From positions 868,001 to 932,000 of the forward strand of contig NZ_CP132542.1 in the NCBI RefSeq assembly GCF_030845175.1: DNA of 64,000 nucleotides, written 5' to 3'. Under the pieces are notes generated by a model that saw only the letters and a list, made by a program, of their open reading frames with translations, was not told the origin of the DNA and did not search any database. The translations under genes and the position numbers were made by a program. Origin of the DNA: Coralliovum pocilloporae (GTDB taxonomy: Bacteria; Pseudomonadota; Alphaproteobacteria; Rhizobiales; Cohaesibacteraceae). Below are positions 50,620-60,726 of this stretch, piece after piece. How positions within the stretch are numbered: position 1 is the stretch's first letter; every line of letters starts with the position of its first letter.

Positions 50620-53600
50620 TTATCGTCGAGACGACACCGGCCCAGACGGACTTCCCCGATAGCTACTCGTGCTACTCTCATAATTCGTTGGATCTTTCCA
50701 TGTCCATGCAGATGCGATGCTCGTGGAAACAGCTTCAGGCAGCCGCGACCCGGTAATACCGTCGGCAGACCGGCCATCATTCGGGCTATGAGAAGCCATG
50801 GCAGAGATTAACTGCTGCAACCTGCCATGTGTCAGCTCACGATACCCTGTTTCAAATTTAGCCACTCTGTTGCCAGAACTGGAGAAGTAATCCTCAAACA
50901 ACATGTCATCATCAGTGCCAATGATCGAAACGCGAAGATCATCACTTTCCTTTTCAAACCATAGATCTTCGGCACGAATGTCATTGGAAAACCGAACAAT
51001 GTCAGCGGCGGCATTGACCCTGTTTTCTACCCGGAGCGTGTCATGACCATCACCAACACCAAACCGGATTTCATCAACACCGTGTCCTCGAATAATAAGA
51101 TCGTCACCCAATGATCCGTTTATAACGTCATCATGGGCACCACCCGTTAGCGTATCATCGCCAATACCGCCAAACAGCCGGTCTTTGCCATTGCCTCCAG
51201 TAAGCCTGTCATCACCAGAGTTGCCATGGATGGTATCATCACCATCATCGCCATTTACTGTGTCATCGCCGTCACCAGCAAAGATGGCATCATGACCAGC
51301 ACCGCCTCTCAGCGTATCTCGACCATCCAGAGCGATAATCCGGTCATCGCCAGATCCTCCAGACAGTGTATCATTCTTGTTGGATCCCTCGATCCAGTCT
51401 GCACGACTGGATCCGGTGACCGATCCACCATTCGTATTGGCAGCATAGGCATTGTCAATATCACTAAGCCTGAGCGCCAAACCATCAGTAAATTCGAGCC
51501 ACTCAATACGGTTTGCTGCTTGGTTCCAATTTGACACTTTTATCCGATTGTCGCGTTGAGATGGTTTGACATCTGGCTGCTCGTTATCCCGGAGCGCTAC
51601 GAAGAGATCATTCCCTACGCGTTCCAAAGCAACATGCTGCAGCGAGATGCCTGGGCCAAATACAATCGTGTCTTCGGAACCACCAGCATCGCTAATGGTA
51701 TCAGCACCATCTCCAAAGTTGAAAACGTAAACATCATTACCGCCAGCATCCGTAATGCTGTCGTTGCCACGACCACCAACATAGATGTCACGCGAAGTTC
51801 CACCACTTATGTTGTCGTTGCCAAGATCACCGTCAAACCAGCTCGCTTGTGTCGCACTCAGAGTATCGTTGCCAGTCCCCCCGGTTTTGCTACCCTTCAG
51901 AGTGCTGATATCAGCGGCATAGCCATTAGCAAACAAAACCTCCTCAATGGAGTTTGTTGCATTGGTAAACTTGCTGATCGTGACTGTGTGATCGGGCTGA
52001 TCGTTTTGCCCGTAAGGCAGAATTGAGAATTTCAGGTCACCGGAAGATGCATTGATATCAACCTTGAGGTCTGAGAACCAGATGCCTTGGCCAAACTGAA
52101 GCTGGTCCTGCCCTGATGTATCAAAAATAGTGTCATGATCTTCATTTCGGCCGATAAGATACACATCGTCTCCGGAGCCGCCACGCAGTATATCGTCACC
52201 ACGTTCACCTCCGATCAGGTCGCGCCCCGCACGTCCTTCAATCGTATCATTGCCGTCATCGCCCGTAAGATAGTCGTCACCATTACCACCATCTACAAGG
52301 TCATCACCATCACCACCGAATAGGCGGTCATTCCCATCATAACCGCGAATTTTGTCGTCCCCATCAGCGCCAATGAACAGGTTTGCATCAGAAGATCCAT
52401 TGATCGTATCATTTCCGTTGCCACCGACGTAAATACCGCGTCGATTGCTGACAGAGTCATTGTTAGCCGAACCAACACTGAATGTTCTGCCTTGATCTCC
52501 GGCAAAGCTGATGATGTTGATCGAGGAGTGGTCTGCAAACGTCAGGCGTTCAATAGAATGGGGATTGACCTCCTGGCCCTGATGATTTTCGCGTAGCGCC
52601 CAGTCCTTGATACGGACACGGTTCTCCATAGACCGTGCTGACGTCGACAGAGGGTTATCATCTTCAATTCCGATGATCAGATCATTTCCATCCACCTCAA
52701 AGGCAAGGTCGTCCAGTTCGATGCCCCGACCGAATAAGATCGTATCCCCGATGTGGTCTCCGTCAGGGTCGTGGTTATAGGTGACCGACGATGTAGCCGT
52801 CGTCCAGGTTTCTTTGTCCTCAGCGGCCCCTATCGATTGGGTAACAACACTTGAAGTGGCCGTATAATCAATGTTGTCACTGCGCAGGTCGTAAATCTCA
52901 TCTACACCGCCATCCTTGCGGATAAAGTACAGATCATCGCCTTTGCCGCCATGCAGTTTGTCATTGCCTTCACCGCCAGCAAGAATATCGTCTCCGTCGC
53001 CGCCAAAAAGGTCATCATGACCTTCGTCGCCGAAGAGTGTATCGTGATCATCCCCGCCCCAGATGTCATCGTTTCCAGCGCCACCACGCAGCAAATCCTG
53101 GCCTTCATGGCCATATAACCGGTCATTACCATCACCGCCAATCGCGGTATCATCACCTTCACCGCCGGACAAGATATCTTTACCATCTCCCCCTTCCAGA
53201 TGGTCGTGCCCCCCTTCCCCTTTAAGAGTGTCGTCTCCCCCGGAACCAAAGGCGATATCGTTACCTGCGCCCAGGATAATACGGTCTTTCTCATTTCCTG
53301 CGCGAATATACTGATCACCAGAATTGCCGGAATAATCATGCAACCTGCGTGTATCACCGGAATTCAGCTGTGACAAATAACCGGTTATATCCGTTCTTAC
53401 ACCATCAGCTGTTTCAACCCATTCAATCCGGTCTTTTTCATTGGTCCAGTTCTTGAGCACAATGCGATCAGCAAGTTTGGTGGGGTCTGTTGCAGGTTGG
53501 GCTGGGTTGACAATACCCGCAACAATATCATTACCCACGCGTTTAAAGAGCAAATCGGATATATCAATACCTGGTCCAAGAAGAATCGTATCCTGACCAC

Positions 53601-56600
53601 CGTCAACATGATCTGTACGCGTTTTGGTCACATTACGAGACCCCACAAAAGTGGTTGGCCCAAAAACACCGTTTGCTGTGTATGTGTATGTTTCTCTTTC
53701 AACATAGGATTCGGTGACTTCATGATGATCTGTGATCGTCTCAACACCAGACCCTTTGCCGAAGACATAGACATCATCACCTCCGCCCCCATTCAGACGA
53801 TCCGAACCGCCGCGGCCATCCAGAAGATCGTCATCCTTAGAGCCATTCAGGGTATTATTGCCTGAATTCCCCAAAACACGTTTGTGGTTTGTGTATGCAT
53901 TTGCAGATGCCAGAGATTCGGACGGTGTCGGAAGAGAAATGGACTGCGATGTGTATCCGTTAGATATCTGTTCAATGCGTGACAGATCAAACACGGTCCC
54001 ATCGCCAAAGCTGATATATTCGATCTTTTTGTTTGAGTTGACCCAGTCTTTGATCCGTATCTCATCATCACCGAAAGCACCGGTTTCATCATCTACGATA
54101 CGTAATCGCAGGTCGCCACCATTGACAATGTCGATATGAACATCTTCGGCATCAATGCCATATCCGAAAGCTAATCGATCAACACCACCTTCAACGGACA
54201 CAGCCTCATCGATTTCATCACGCCCATCACCACGAAGGTAAATGTAGAGATCATTCCCCTTGCCTCCAGACAACTTGTCCGCGCCCTGATCCCCGCGCAG
54301 GATATCATCCCCGGTTCCTGTGGTCAGAATGTCATTACCACCACGACCACGCAGGACGGAACCGTCCTCCGACAATGCTCTCAGATGATCATGCCCCTCA
54401 GTCCCGATAGCCGACTCAAACCCACGATCCGACAGCCTGAGATTGAAGCCACGATCTCCTTCAAGGATCAGGAGGTCATTGCCTTCACCCCCAGAAATCT
54501 GTGTCCAGTCATCTTCCTTGTCAGCCACGACGATGTCATCCCCGCCGCCAGCGTGCAACCAGTCGCGACCTGCACCACCATCCAGACGGTCATTGCCGTC
54601 ATGACCCGTCAGACGGTCATTACCTTCGCCGCCGATCAGGACATCGGACAGCGCACCACCGACGAGATAATCATTACCCTTACCGCCGGACATAACGCTG
54701 TTCAGACGATCAGAACTCCCCCGAGACAGACGGTCGTGACCATCGCCACCATAGACCGCTTCCAGATTTGCTGATGTCAGATTGAGTGTGAGACCCTGAT
54801 CGCCTTCGACATAGGCAACATCATAGCCGTCACCACCATCAATAACTTTGTCTGAGCCGTCAACGAAAAGAGCATCATGGCCATCGCCAGCCCGCAGGGT
54901 ATCGGCTCCATCGCCACCAATCAGGACGTCATGACCAACCCCGGTCGTGAGAATGTCATCCCCGGCCTTGCCATCCAGAACCACGCCAGTTTTGTTCGAA
55001 GATGTGAAGCGGTCATTTCCACGGCCACCCGTCGCGCCAGAATAGTTCGTTCCACTGCCTTCAAGGGCCATATTGACTGGCGCATCGCCAGAGGCTTCGA
55101 AGTAATGATACTCAGTTCCCCAGGTTTCCAGAATGACCTTGCGACCGGTTGAGGTCTGCTCTTCTTTGATGCCGTTCTTCAGATGTGCGAATCCAAAGTC
55201 ACCGGCATTGACCGTGGTGCCATCCGTGCGAGTGACTTCAGCCACGCCATGGATGGTTGAGCCATCCCTGAAAATAGCCAGTGGAGCTGCTTCAGTTTCG
55301 CCATTTTCGTCAAGGTCGACTTCTTCCGGGTCGACATTACCAAGATCAATTGACTGAATCTCTGCTTCAGCAAGGGTCAGCAATTCGCCGTCGTCAGAAA
55401 CACCATTGAGATTTTCGTCCTTCCAGATCCGGAACTCGGACCACCGCGCATCCTTGCTGTCAAAAACACCGTCCTTGTTGGAATCGAAGCCACGCTTCAG
55501 TGCATCCAGATCTGTCAGAGCCCCCGAAATCAGTTCGGTCAGAACAATTTCTTCCGCACGGGTTATCTGGCCATCCGGGCCAGCTGATCCGTCTTCTGCC
55601 AGATCCAGCACCAGCAGCCCGTCATCCGGTCCAACCCACGCCGTTCTTTCCCTGAACCCGTCATTATCAATGTCAAAATAGACCGGAGACTGATCTGTTG
55701 TAAGGATTTCCAGACCATCACCATCCAGATCAATGACAATAGGCTTTGCAGAACCTGCGTCACCTTTACCGTCGTCCCGACCACCGAACACACTACCCAG
55801 AAGGTCACCAATCGCATCGCCAACGGTTTTTTTGCCTTCTCGTGCGCGTTCTGTCTGTTCCCTCGCAGACAATGCGGCCCAACCACCAGCGCTGATATCC
55901 GAACTGTGAGATAAAGCCGCAGACAGACCTATGCTGTAATCCTGGCTTTTCCAGCCATTATAGCCACTGATATTCGTCACCTCTTTAGGAACACCCGGGC
56001 TCGCCTGAGTCGTTTTCTTCAAGCCCTGCGTAGATGAGAAGGAAAAAGCAAGTGGCGTTGTTATCGTAGGTGTGCCGAAGTTGATTTCATCCGTCAGATC
56101 AAAGGCGGGGTCAAAGAAGTTCTGCAGGCCGGGTTCAACCAATGACGCTGCTGAAGGTGGTCGGTGACCTGCATACTGACCATAGGTTCCAGGATCATTG
56201 TGAGCAAGATCAGCAAGAAAATCTCCAGTGTTATACTCACTCCCAGCTAACGAGTAACTATCATTTATAGGATGAGTAACAGCAGCAGCGTTAACACTAG
56301 ATACATGGCTTGTGTTAACGACTTGTCCACTGTGAATACCAAAATCAAAAGAAGGAGGCCCAGAATAGAATCCGTTATATAGCTGTTCTCCCAAAAACGA
56401 GCCAACAAAACTTCCGGTAGCAAATCCGATCGGACCAGCAACTGCCCCAACAATAGAACCTAATAAGAGTCCACCAGTAGCTTCAAACCCTAGCAGACCT
56501 GCTTCATATTGAACACCGGTTATCCCATTTGATGAATAAGCCACACCCAGCCGGACGGTACCAATAGCAATTCCCGTGATAGAATTAAATTTATCCAGAT

Positions 56601-56757
56601 CATAATCCGTAACAGTAGATATAAACCCAGACTGAACAGATTTATAAGCTCCAATTACCTCTATAACACCCGTGTTATTATCCACTGGTCGATCTGAAGT
56701 ACTAAAAACAGAACCAATAACACCACCTCTAAGATCATTCTCACCAATATTTGACAT
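50620..56757 (-). CDS. giant RTX calcium-binding protein, type I secreted
   Basis: This is a 2045-residue secreted protein. The N-terminal part (about 1-170) has a glycine-zipper-like hydrophobic stretch (GSIVGAVAGPIGFATGSFVG). An EF-hand/VCBS-like section lies near 340-480 (VIDLDGDGLEI, DSNKDGVFDSKD, DENLNGVSDDGEL). Many blocks of the nonapeptide GGxGxDxLx then fill about 560-1960, separated by hemolysin-related spacers (FGPGISLQHVALERVGNDL type). No enzyme domain was recognised. The C-terminal tail should hold the uncleaved export signal. The ATG at 56757 (MSNIGEND) is chosen over an upstream GTG. The HlyB/HlyD genes at 58-62 kb are the probable exporter. It may be an adhesin, matrix protein or toxin. 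Confidence 0.9.
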   Translation of the reverse strand: MSNIGENDLRGGVIGSVFSTSDRPVDNNTGVIEVIGAYKSVQSGFISTVTDYDLDKFNSITGIAIGTVRLGVAYSSNGITGVQYEAGLLGFEATGGLLLGSIVGAVAGPIGFATGSFVGSFLGEQLYNGFYSGPPSFDFGIHSGQVVNTSHVSSVNAAAVTHPINDSYSLAGSEYNTGDFLADLAHNDPGTYGQYAGHRPPSAASLVEPGLQNFFDPAFDLTDEINFGTPTITTPLAFSFSSTQGLKKTTQASPGVPKEVTNISGYNGWKSQDYSIGLSAALSHSSDISAGGWAALSAREQTERAREGKKTVGDAIGDLLGSVFGGRDDGKGDAGSAKPIVIDLDGDGLEILTTDQSPVYFDIDNDGFRERTAWVGPDDGLLVLDLAEDGSAGPDGQITRAEEIVLTELISGALTDLDALKRGFDSNKDGVFDSKDARWSEFRIWKDENLNGVSDDGELLTLAEAEIQSIDLGNVDPEEVDLDENGETEAAPLAIFRDGSTIHGVAEVTRTDGTTVNAGDFGFAHLKNGIKEEQTSTGRKVILETWGTEYHYFEASGDAPVNMALEGSGTNYSGATGGRGNDRFTSSNKTGVVLDGKAGDDILTTGVGHDVLIGGDGADTLRAGDGHDALFVDGSDKVIDGGDGYDVAYVEGDQGLTLNLTSANLEAVYGGDGHDRLSRGSSDRLNSVMSGGKGNDYLVGGALSDVLIGGEGNDRLTGHDGNDRLDGGAGRDWLHAGGGDDIVVADKEDDWTQISGGEGNDLLILEGDRGFNLRLSDRGFESAIGTEGHDHLRALSEDGSVLRGRGGNDILTTGTGDDILRGDQGADKLSGGKGNDLYIYLRGDGRDEIDEAVSVEGGVDRLAFGYGIDAEDVHIDIVNGGDLRLRIVDDETGAFGDDEIRIKDWVNSNKKIEYISFGDGTVFDLSRIEQISNGYTSQSISLPTPSESLASANAYTNHKRVLGNSGNNTLNGSKDDDLLDGRGGSDRLNGGGGDDVYVFGKGSGVETITDHHEVTESYVERETYTYTANGVFGPTTFVGSRNVTKTRTDHVDGGQDTILLGPGIDISDLLFKRVGNDIVAGIVNPAQPATDPTKLADRIVLKNWTNEKDRIEWVETADGVRTDITGYLSQLNSGDTRRLHDYSGNSGDQYIRAGNEKDRIILGAGNDIAFGSGGDDTLKGEGGHDHLEGGDGKDILSGGEGDDTAIGGDGNDRLYGHEGQDLLRGGAGNDDIWGGDDHDTLFGDEGHDDLFGGDGDDILAGGEGNDKLHGGKGDDLYFIRKDGGVDEIYDLRSDNIDYTATSSVVTQSIGAAEDKETWTTATSSVTYNHDPDGDHIGDTILFGRGIELDDLAFEVDGNDLIIGIEDDNPLSTSARSMENRVRIKDWALRENHQGQEVNPHSIERLTFADHSSINIISFAGDQGRTFSVGSANNDSVSNRRGIYVGGNGNDTINGSSDANLFIGADGDDKIRGYDGNDRLFGGDGDDLVDGGNGDDYLTGDDGNDTIEGRAGRDLIGGERGDDILRGGSGDDVYLIGRNEDHDTIFDTSGQDQLQFGQGIWFSDLKVDINASSGDLKFSILPYGQNDQPDHTVTISKFTNATNSIEEVLFANGYAADISTLKGSKTGGTGNDTLSATQASWFDGDLGNDNISGGTSRDIYVGGRGNDSITDAGGNDVYVFNFGDGADTISDAGGSEDTIVFGPGISLQHVALERVGNDLFVALRDNEQPDVKPSQRDNRIKVSNWNQAANRIEWLEFTDGLALRLSDIDNAYAANTNGGSVTGSSRADWIEGSNKNDTLSGGSGDDRIIALDGRDTLRGGAGHDAIFAGDGDDTVNGDDGDDTIHGNSGDDRLTGGNGKDRLFGGIGDDTLTGGAHDDVINGSLGDDLIIRGHGVDEIRFGVGDGHDTLRVENRVNAAADIVRFSNDIRAEDLWFEKESDDLRVSIIGTDDDMLFEDYFSSSGNRVAKFETGYRELTHGRLQQLISAMASHSPNDGRSADGITGSRLPEAVSTSIASAWTWKDPTNYESSTSSYRGSPSGPVSSRR

Positions 56758-56758
56758 T

Positions 56759-57346
56759 TTACAGCACACTCCAACGAGTTCTTATAACCAGCCTTGCCAT
56801 AACCATGTAATCAATCCCTATCATCCCGAAACAACTAATTAGAAAAGCGTCTCTTACAAAGAAAAACTCACCTTTTCCGATCATTGGATAGATCGGAAAT
56901 CGCCCATTCGAATACCCAGCCTCATTACTTAAAATATAAATACCAAAAACTGCTAAACAAATAGCAGATCCAATAATAAAATAATTCAAGATATCAAATT
57001 CAGGATAATCATTTCCAATTTTTTCTTTTAATTTAGCTTTAAAGAAGGAAATAACAATAAATATTATTGCCAATAAATAGGACACAGAAACAAAAATAGA
57101 GAATTTTTTAAAAATTAATAAATCATTATTAGCGCTCAATTCATTAAATAATGATGTCATTATATTTTCAAAATCAAAACCTATCAAATAGTATAAACTA
57201 ATGTAGAAATCACTGGATATACAAATTACATAATTTACAATTATCAGAAATGAAAATAGTATCTTCAGATATAGAATATCTGATAAAGATTTTTCATCTA
57301 TATAAAAATCTCGAAAATTAATGTATTCTCTTCTTATGTTCTTCAT
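56759..57346 (-). CDS. AT-rich multi-pass membrane protein
   Basis: This 195-residue protein has about four membrane segments (around 27-47, 85-110, 125-150 and 165-190) and many I, F, Y and K codons ending in A or T. That base use is unlike the RTX gene that follows one base later. The start ATG at 57346 has GGGTGAG before it. No family was recognised. Tight coupling to the RTX start suggests a role with that protein, such as immunity or membrane assistance. Confidence 0.65.
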   Translation of the reverse strand: MKNIRREYINFRDFYIDEKSLSDILYLKILFSFLIIVNYVICISSDFYISLYYLIGFDFENIMTSLFNELSANNDLLIFKKFSIFVSVSYLLAIIFIVISFFKAKLKEKIGNDYPEFDILNYFIIGSAICLAVFGIYILSNEAGYSNGRFPIYPMIGKGEFFFVRDAFLISCFGMIGIDYMVMARLVIRTRWSVL

Positions 57347-57397
57347 GGAGCTCACCCAGTCGCATCTACAGCAAGATCAATCCCATTAGCTATCAAA

Positions 57398-57850
57398 TTA
57401 GACATTACTACCCTCTCTCAGGCTAAATGATCCAAAAACACCATTCACAGCAAGACCAGACAAAGAAAAAACAAATATACCAGGAAACAAAACCCAAATA
57501 AAAAACTGAAAAATAAGAGACGTTTTTGCAAAACGAATTATTTCAACCCCATCATTTGCATCGATTGAATTCAAAGGTAATTTAAATTTTACAAAATTAT
57601 TATTTAAATAAATCCACCCGTTTCTTGTAAATACTGACGGACTAAAGAAATATGAATTTATAAGCGCTGCAGACAACAAAAACAAACAACAAGCGCCGAT
57701 AAAGACAAATACATTGTCATAAAAATAATCTAAACCAAGCTTGTATAAAGAAAAAAAGGCTGAAGTGGAAAGAATGAATACTGCGGTAGCTACGATTTTT
57801 CCAAATAGCAGGTTCTTATAATTTAAAGTGATATTATTAATATTTTGCAT
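57398..57850 (-). CDS. AT-rich small membrane protein
   Basis: This 150-residue protein has three probable membrane segments (about 15-38, 46-68 and 112-135). A soluble loop (about 70-110) resembles a PH-like patch (RNGWIYLNNNFVKFKLPL), but this is not firm. GGGG lies six bases before the ATG. Base composition is as AT-rich as in the next gene, which suggests that the two were acquired together. Confidence 0.62.
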   Translation of the reverse strand: MQNINNITLNYKNLLFGKIVATAVFILSTSAFFSLYKLGLDYFYDNVFVFIGACCLFLLSAALINSYFFSPSVFTRNGWIYLNNNFVKFKLPLNSIDANDGVEIIRFAKTSLIFQFFIWVLFPGIFVFSLSGLAVNGVFGSFSLREGSNV

Positions 57851-57916
57851 GATTGCCCCTTTTTTTCTTTAAGAAATTAAAATCGAATAACTAAGCTCCA
57901 TACAGGTGCAAGAGTT

Positions 57917-58471
57917 CTAAAACAAAAGCTTTGACACATTTAATCCTAATACCTCATATCCCACCTTACCCAAAATAGAATAAAGGCGCCGATCCCGAAC
58001 CGTACTCGCCGTATCATGCACCAACAGTCTTTTGCACCCGCGATGCTGAGACCAAAGCTCTGCTGCCTTGATCAGTCCTAGACCGACCCGGCCGACCAGC
58101 AATGTTCCACGCACTTCATCAGAAACATAGAAGACATGAACCGTTGTCATCGCGGTGCCTTCTCCGAAGAGATATTCCCCAGCAGAACAATAGAGAAAGC
58201 CCAAAGTGCGTCCGTGAAGCTCGGCCATTAAAACGGCTGACCGATTGGGATGCGAAACCGCATCCGCAAACAGACGGCGGCATTTGTCTTCGCTGAACGT
58301 GATATCGGAATAGATGCTCTTATCGTGAAACTCTCGACCCAAGGGGAGGATCTTCACCACTTCTTCCGCTTCCTGCGCAACGCGAATGCGCAGTCCTCTT
58401 CCGGCAACACGGCCCTTGTCGGCCTCGCTTTTGTCGCCTGCACTATTCTCGTCTGATGCTGTCAGCATCAT
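57917..58471 (-). CDS. GNAT-family acetyltransferase
   Basis: This 184-residue protein has a GNAT fold: IRVAQEAEEVVKILPL at the first strand, AVLMAELHGRTLGFLYCS, then VHVFYVSDEVRGTLLVGRVGLGLIKAAELW with the acyl-CoA binding turn, and a GCKRLLVHDTAS strand. GGGGGG lies just before the ATG-ATG start. It begins seven bases after the ABC exporter stop on the same strand, so it belongs to the secretion operon. It could acylate the RTX protein, as HlyC does for hemolysin, but it is not a recognisable HlyC homologue. Confidence 0.75.
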   Translation of the reverse strand: MMLTASDENSAGDKSEADKGRVAGRGLRIRVAQEAEEVVKILPLGREFHDKSIYSDITFSEDKCRRLFADAVSHPNRSAVLMAELHGRTLGFLYCSAGEYLFGEGTAMTTVHVFYVSDEVRGTLLVGRVGLGLIKAAELWSQHRGCKRLLVHDTASTVRDRRLYSILGKVGYEVLGLNVSKLLF

Positions 58472-58478
58472 GACCCCC

Positions 58479-60653
58479 CTATTGCATTCTGACCAACTCC
58501 GCATAGAGACCATCGGCTTTCACCAGGTCATTCTGCGTTCCGGTTTCTGCAACCTGCCCCTCGTCCATTACCACGATACGATCAGCACCCCTGACTGTGG
58601 TAAGGCGATGGGCCACAATTATCACGGTTCTTCCTCTCGCTACAAGAGACAAATTCTTCTGAAACGTGCGTTCTGATTCATAATCAAGCGCTGCAGTTGC
58701 TTCATCCAGAATGAGAATTCGCGGATTTGTCGCAAGCGCTCGGGCAATCGCGATCCGCTGCCTTTGGCCACCCGAAAGGTTGGAGCCGCGCTCCTCCAAA
58801 AGGGTGTCATATCCATGGGGTAATTGCAGGATGAACTCATGTGCACCTGCCAGCTCAGCGGCTTGAATCACCCGTTTCATCGGCATGGCCGGGTTAGATA
58901 ATGCGATATTATCCCGCACGCTCCTGTTGAACAGAATATTGTCCTGAAGCACCACACCGATCTGCCGTCTGAGACGGGCTGGATCCAAAAGGCTGATATC
59001 TGTACCATCAATGAGAACACGACCATGCTCTGGGACATATAGTCGCTGCACCAGTTTGGTGATCGTTGACTTGCCTGATCCCGAGCGACCAACAATCCCA
59101 ATTGTCTCACCTGATTCGATCGTCAGCGAAACATCACGCAGAATCTCCGGTTCACCTGGTCGGTATCTGAAGGTGACATTCTTAAGCTCTATACGCCCCT
59201 TGAGGCGGGGCAAATTGTCGGGCGTTGACGATGTAGTCGCTTCGGTTCTCGTATTCAGAATATCCCCGAGACGCTCAATCGAAATTCGAAACTGCTGAAA
59301 GTCCTGCCAAAGCTGGGCAAGACGAATAACCGGCTGACTGATATGACCCGCAAGCATATTGAAAGCCACAAGTTGGCCAACTGTCAGTTCCCCATTGATG
59401 ACGGCCTTTGCACCTATCCAGAGAACCAGAGCCATTGTGATCTTGTTGATTGTCTGGACGGCCTGGGATCCGGCAGCTCCCAGCGTAATGGTCTTGAAGG
59501 AAGACTTCACATAGGCGGCAAGGTTTTCATCCCACCTCCTGTGCATCTGTGGCTCAACAGCCATAGATTTAAGGGTTTCGACCCCTGCAATGTTCTCCAC
59601 CAGAAAAGACTGATTGATCGCCCCGCGCTGGAAACGCTCCTCCACACGCCTTCGCATCGCTGGCGTAATGCCAATCGATAGCGCAATGTAGAATGGCACA
59701 GACCCCAGTACAATCAGCGTCAGAACTGGCGAGAACAGCCACATGACCGAGAAGAAAACCACTGTAAACAGAAGATCAATTACAAGGGTCAATGCGGAGC
59801 TGGTCAGGAACTCCCGGATGCTATCAAGCTCACGAATCCGCGCAACCGTCTGCCCTGTCGGGCGGCTCTCAAAATACGCAATCGGTAGAGCCAGCATGTG
59901 GCGGAACAACTGGGCACCAAGCTGCACGTCAACACGGCTTGTCGTATGTGAGAAGATATAAGTTCTCAGGAAGCTGAGTACAGCTTCAAAAAATATGATG
60001 CCAACCAGACCGATGATCAGCACATCCAGCGTTGTCAGCCCCTGATGGACCAGCACCTTGTCGATAATAACCTGAAAGAAGAGTGGTGTTATCAGCGCAA
60101 AACACTGAATGAAGAATGAGGCAATCAAAACCTCCGAAAAGAGCCGTTTGTATTTTGCTATGATTGGCAGGAACCAACGAAACCCAAATTTCAGACTGGT
60201 CGCAAGATCCTGAGCCCGTCGGGCACCAAGGATAAGCTCCCCGGGCCACTCTGCCTCAAGCTCCGAAAGCAACATGTCTTCTGCGGGCTCCCCAGGCCTC
60301 TGGATCAGCACCCTGTCGCCACTCACTTTGGCGATAATAAAATATGTTCCATTTCTGGCACGTCCAATGCCTGGAAGTGGCAGGTTGCCCAGTTTACGTG
60401 AAGACGTTGTGACTGCTTTGGCCTTTAGACCCTGCTGCCGGGCAGCGCGGACCATATCAATTGGATTGATTTGCCCGTCATCCGATGAAAAGTGATGGGT
60501 GATCTGCTCGACATCTGCACGTATCCCGTGATAACCAAGCAGCAACACAAGGGATTCTGCACCTCCGAATGCCACATCCGGATCGTCAGATTCGGCTATT
60601 TCAGCGGGCTGTACGCTCACAACATTGATCCCGGAACAAGAAACTGTTACCAC
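58479..60653 (-). CDS. type I secretion ABC exporter, HlyB/RtxB type
   Basis: This 724-residue protein exports RTX substrates. The N-terminal C39-like domain (about 20-145) lacks the catalytic cysteine, as in HlyB, and so binds substrate instead of cutting it. Six membrane helices follow (about 160-440). The ATPase part has Walker A GRSGSGKST near 515-523, the signature LSGGQRQRIAIARAL and Walker B ILILDEATAALD. The start is taken as a GTG; shorter starts are possible. It is divergent from the hlyD-like gene, with about 75 bases between them, unlike most systems where B and D are in tandem. No TolC-like gene is in the window. Confidence 0.94.
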   Translation of the reverse strand: MVTVSCSGINVVSVQPAEIAESDDPDVAFGGAESLVLLLGYHGIRADVEQITHHFSSDDGQINPIDMVRAARQQGLKAKAVTTSSRKLGNLPLPGIGRARNGTYFIIAKVSGDRVLIQRPGEPAEDMLLSELEAEWPGELILGARRAQDLATSLKFGFRWFLPIIAKYKRLFSEVLIASFFIQCFALITPLFFQVIIDKVLVHQGLTTLDVLIIGLVGIIFFEAVLSFLRTYIFSHTTSRVDVQLGAQLFRHMLALPIAYFESRPTGQTVARIRELDSIREFLTSSALTLVIDLLFTVVFFSVMWLFSPVLTLIVLGSVPFYIALSIGITPAMRRRVEERFQRGAINQSFLVENIAGVETLKSMAVEPQMHRRWDENLAAYVKSSFKTITLGAAGSQAVQTINKITMALVLWIGAKAVINGELTVGQLVAFNMLAGHISQPVIRLAQLWQDFQQFRISIERLGDILNTRTEATTSSTPDNLPRLKGRIELKNVTFRYRPGEPEILRDVSLTIESGETIGIVGRSGSGKSTITKLVQRLYVPEHGRVLIDGTDISLLDPARLRRQIGVVLQDNILFNRSVRDNIALSNPAMPMKRVIQAAELAGAHEFILQLPHGYDTLLEERGSNLSGGQRQRIAIARALATNPRILILDEATAALDYESERTFQKNLSLVARGRTVIIVAHRLTTVRGADRIVVMDEGQVAETGTQNDLVKADGLYAELVRMQ

Positions 60654-60726
60654 ACATAAACAATCTTTGATATTTAGTCATCTACCCGTGATGGGAAAAT
60701 TTGCCCTGTGGATGGTATGCGCGGAA
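60654..60726. promoter_or_regulatory. divergent spacer between the exporter and adaptor genes
   Basis: This short spacer separates the minus-strand ABC exporter gene from the plus-strand HlyD-like gene. It must carry the control signals for both if they are not read from upstream. TTGATATTT and ATAAACAATC are AT-rich pieces, but no clear promoter could be assigned. The size depends on which starts are used. Confidence 0.4.

Noticed and set aside
50620..56757. Regular repeats in the RTX gene that might suggest a CRISPR or other DNA repeat array
   Set aside because: The repeats are of nine codons with varied bases and encode GGxGxDxLx; they are protein repeats.
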